Shown here one piece after another: positions 63,790 to 64,000 of a stretch of DNA of 64,000 nucleotides (position 1 is its first letter; each line of letters starts with the position of its first letter). The notes below the pieces were generated by a model. It worked only from the letters and a program-made list of their open reading frames with translations, was not told the DNA's origin and did no database searches. The translations under genes and the position numbers were made by a program. This stretch comes from Arcuatula senhousia (taxonomy: Eukaryota > Mollusca > Bivalvia > Mytilida > Mytilidae). The DNA lies in the NCBI GenBank assembly GCA_963971305.1, contig OZ020313.1, forward strand, positions 22,207,260 through 22,271,259, read 5' to 3'.

Positions 63790-63945
63790 GGACATTCAGA
63801 GTTTTTTTTATTCACATTATTTTTTATAAAAGACAAAAACATTAATATTGCTTATAAATTTAATGTTCTTCAAACCTATTTATATTTATTCATGTAACAA
63901 ATACATATAGTACTTGTAATAAAACGTATACATGTATTAAAAGGA
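63790..63945 (+). other. NCKAP1 3' UTR with poly(A) signal
   Basis: After the stop there is an AT-rich tail with a canonical AATAAA at 63918-63923. Cleavage is expected 10-30 bases later, so the 3' UTR would be only about 150 nt. A longer alternative UTR beyond the window cannot be excluded. Confidence 0.75.
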
Positions 63946-64000
63946 TTGTTTTATAAAGACATGTTTGTTGATCCTTATTATGTACTTTGTTGAAAAATAT

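Overview
The window is animal nuclear DNA, AT-rich and about 3% coding. It carries the 3' part of one gene on the + strand: 16 coding exons spread over 61.5 kb, the stop codon and a poly(A) signal. The joined exons give 634 residues that I recognise as the C-terminal ~56% of NCKAP1 (Nap1/Hem/Kette), a scaffold subunit of the actin-regulating WAVE complex. Gene structure, codon use and above all the repeats (head hairpins followed by CGTC/CCGTC runs and tandem units, jockey/CR1-like and Penelope-like remnants) suggest a bivalve mollusc, perhaps a mytilid. That assignment rests on recalled repeat style, not on a search.

Layout. 1-2243: intron with repeat family A. 2244-9060: exons A-E, with a 43-bp minisatellite at 3020-3525 and a hAT-like MITE at 7324-8043. 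9061-18896: exons F-I, with large foldbacks, a 5'-truncated jockey/CR1-like retrotransposon (14472-16121) and a tRNA-derived SINE (16596-16855). 18897-26679: a 7.8-kb intron with a 1.7-kb, ~50-bp minisatellite and a candidate 21-nt microexon (22663-22683). 26680-49850: exons J-L, with the 16.5-kb intron K-L packed with nested mobile elements. 49851-64000: exons L-P, the 3' UTR, and a second nest at 52.8-58.5 kb.

The most unusual content is a set of at least seven families, unrelated in sequence, built on one plan. Each has a hairpin head of 10-14 bp arms, usually then a CGTC/CCGTC-type run, then imperfect tandem units (about 100-180 bp in most), then a second copy of one head arm, and usually a short 3' hairpin ending in CTTG or CTAG before T. 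One arm of the head can therefore pair either locally or with the far end. This looks like non-autonomous Helitron/Helentron (HINE-like) elements with central tandem repeats. They sit inside each other at T-rich sites, and insertion order can be read directly. No other host gene, rRNA, functional tRNA or CRISPR array was found. Family letters A-J, 'T', 'M' and 'S' are working labels used only here.
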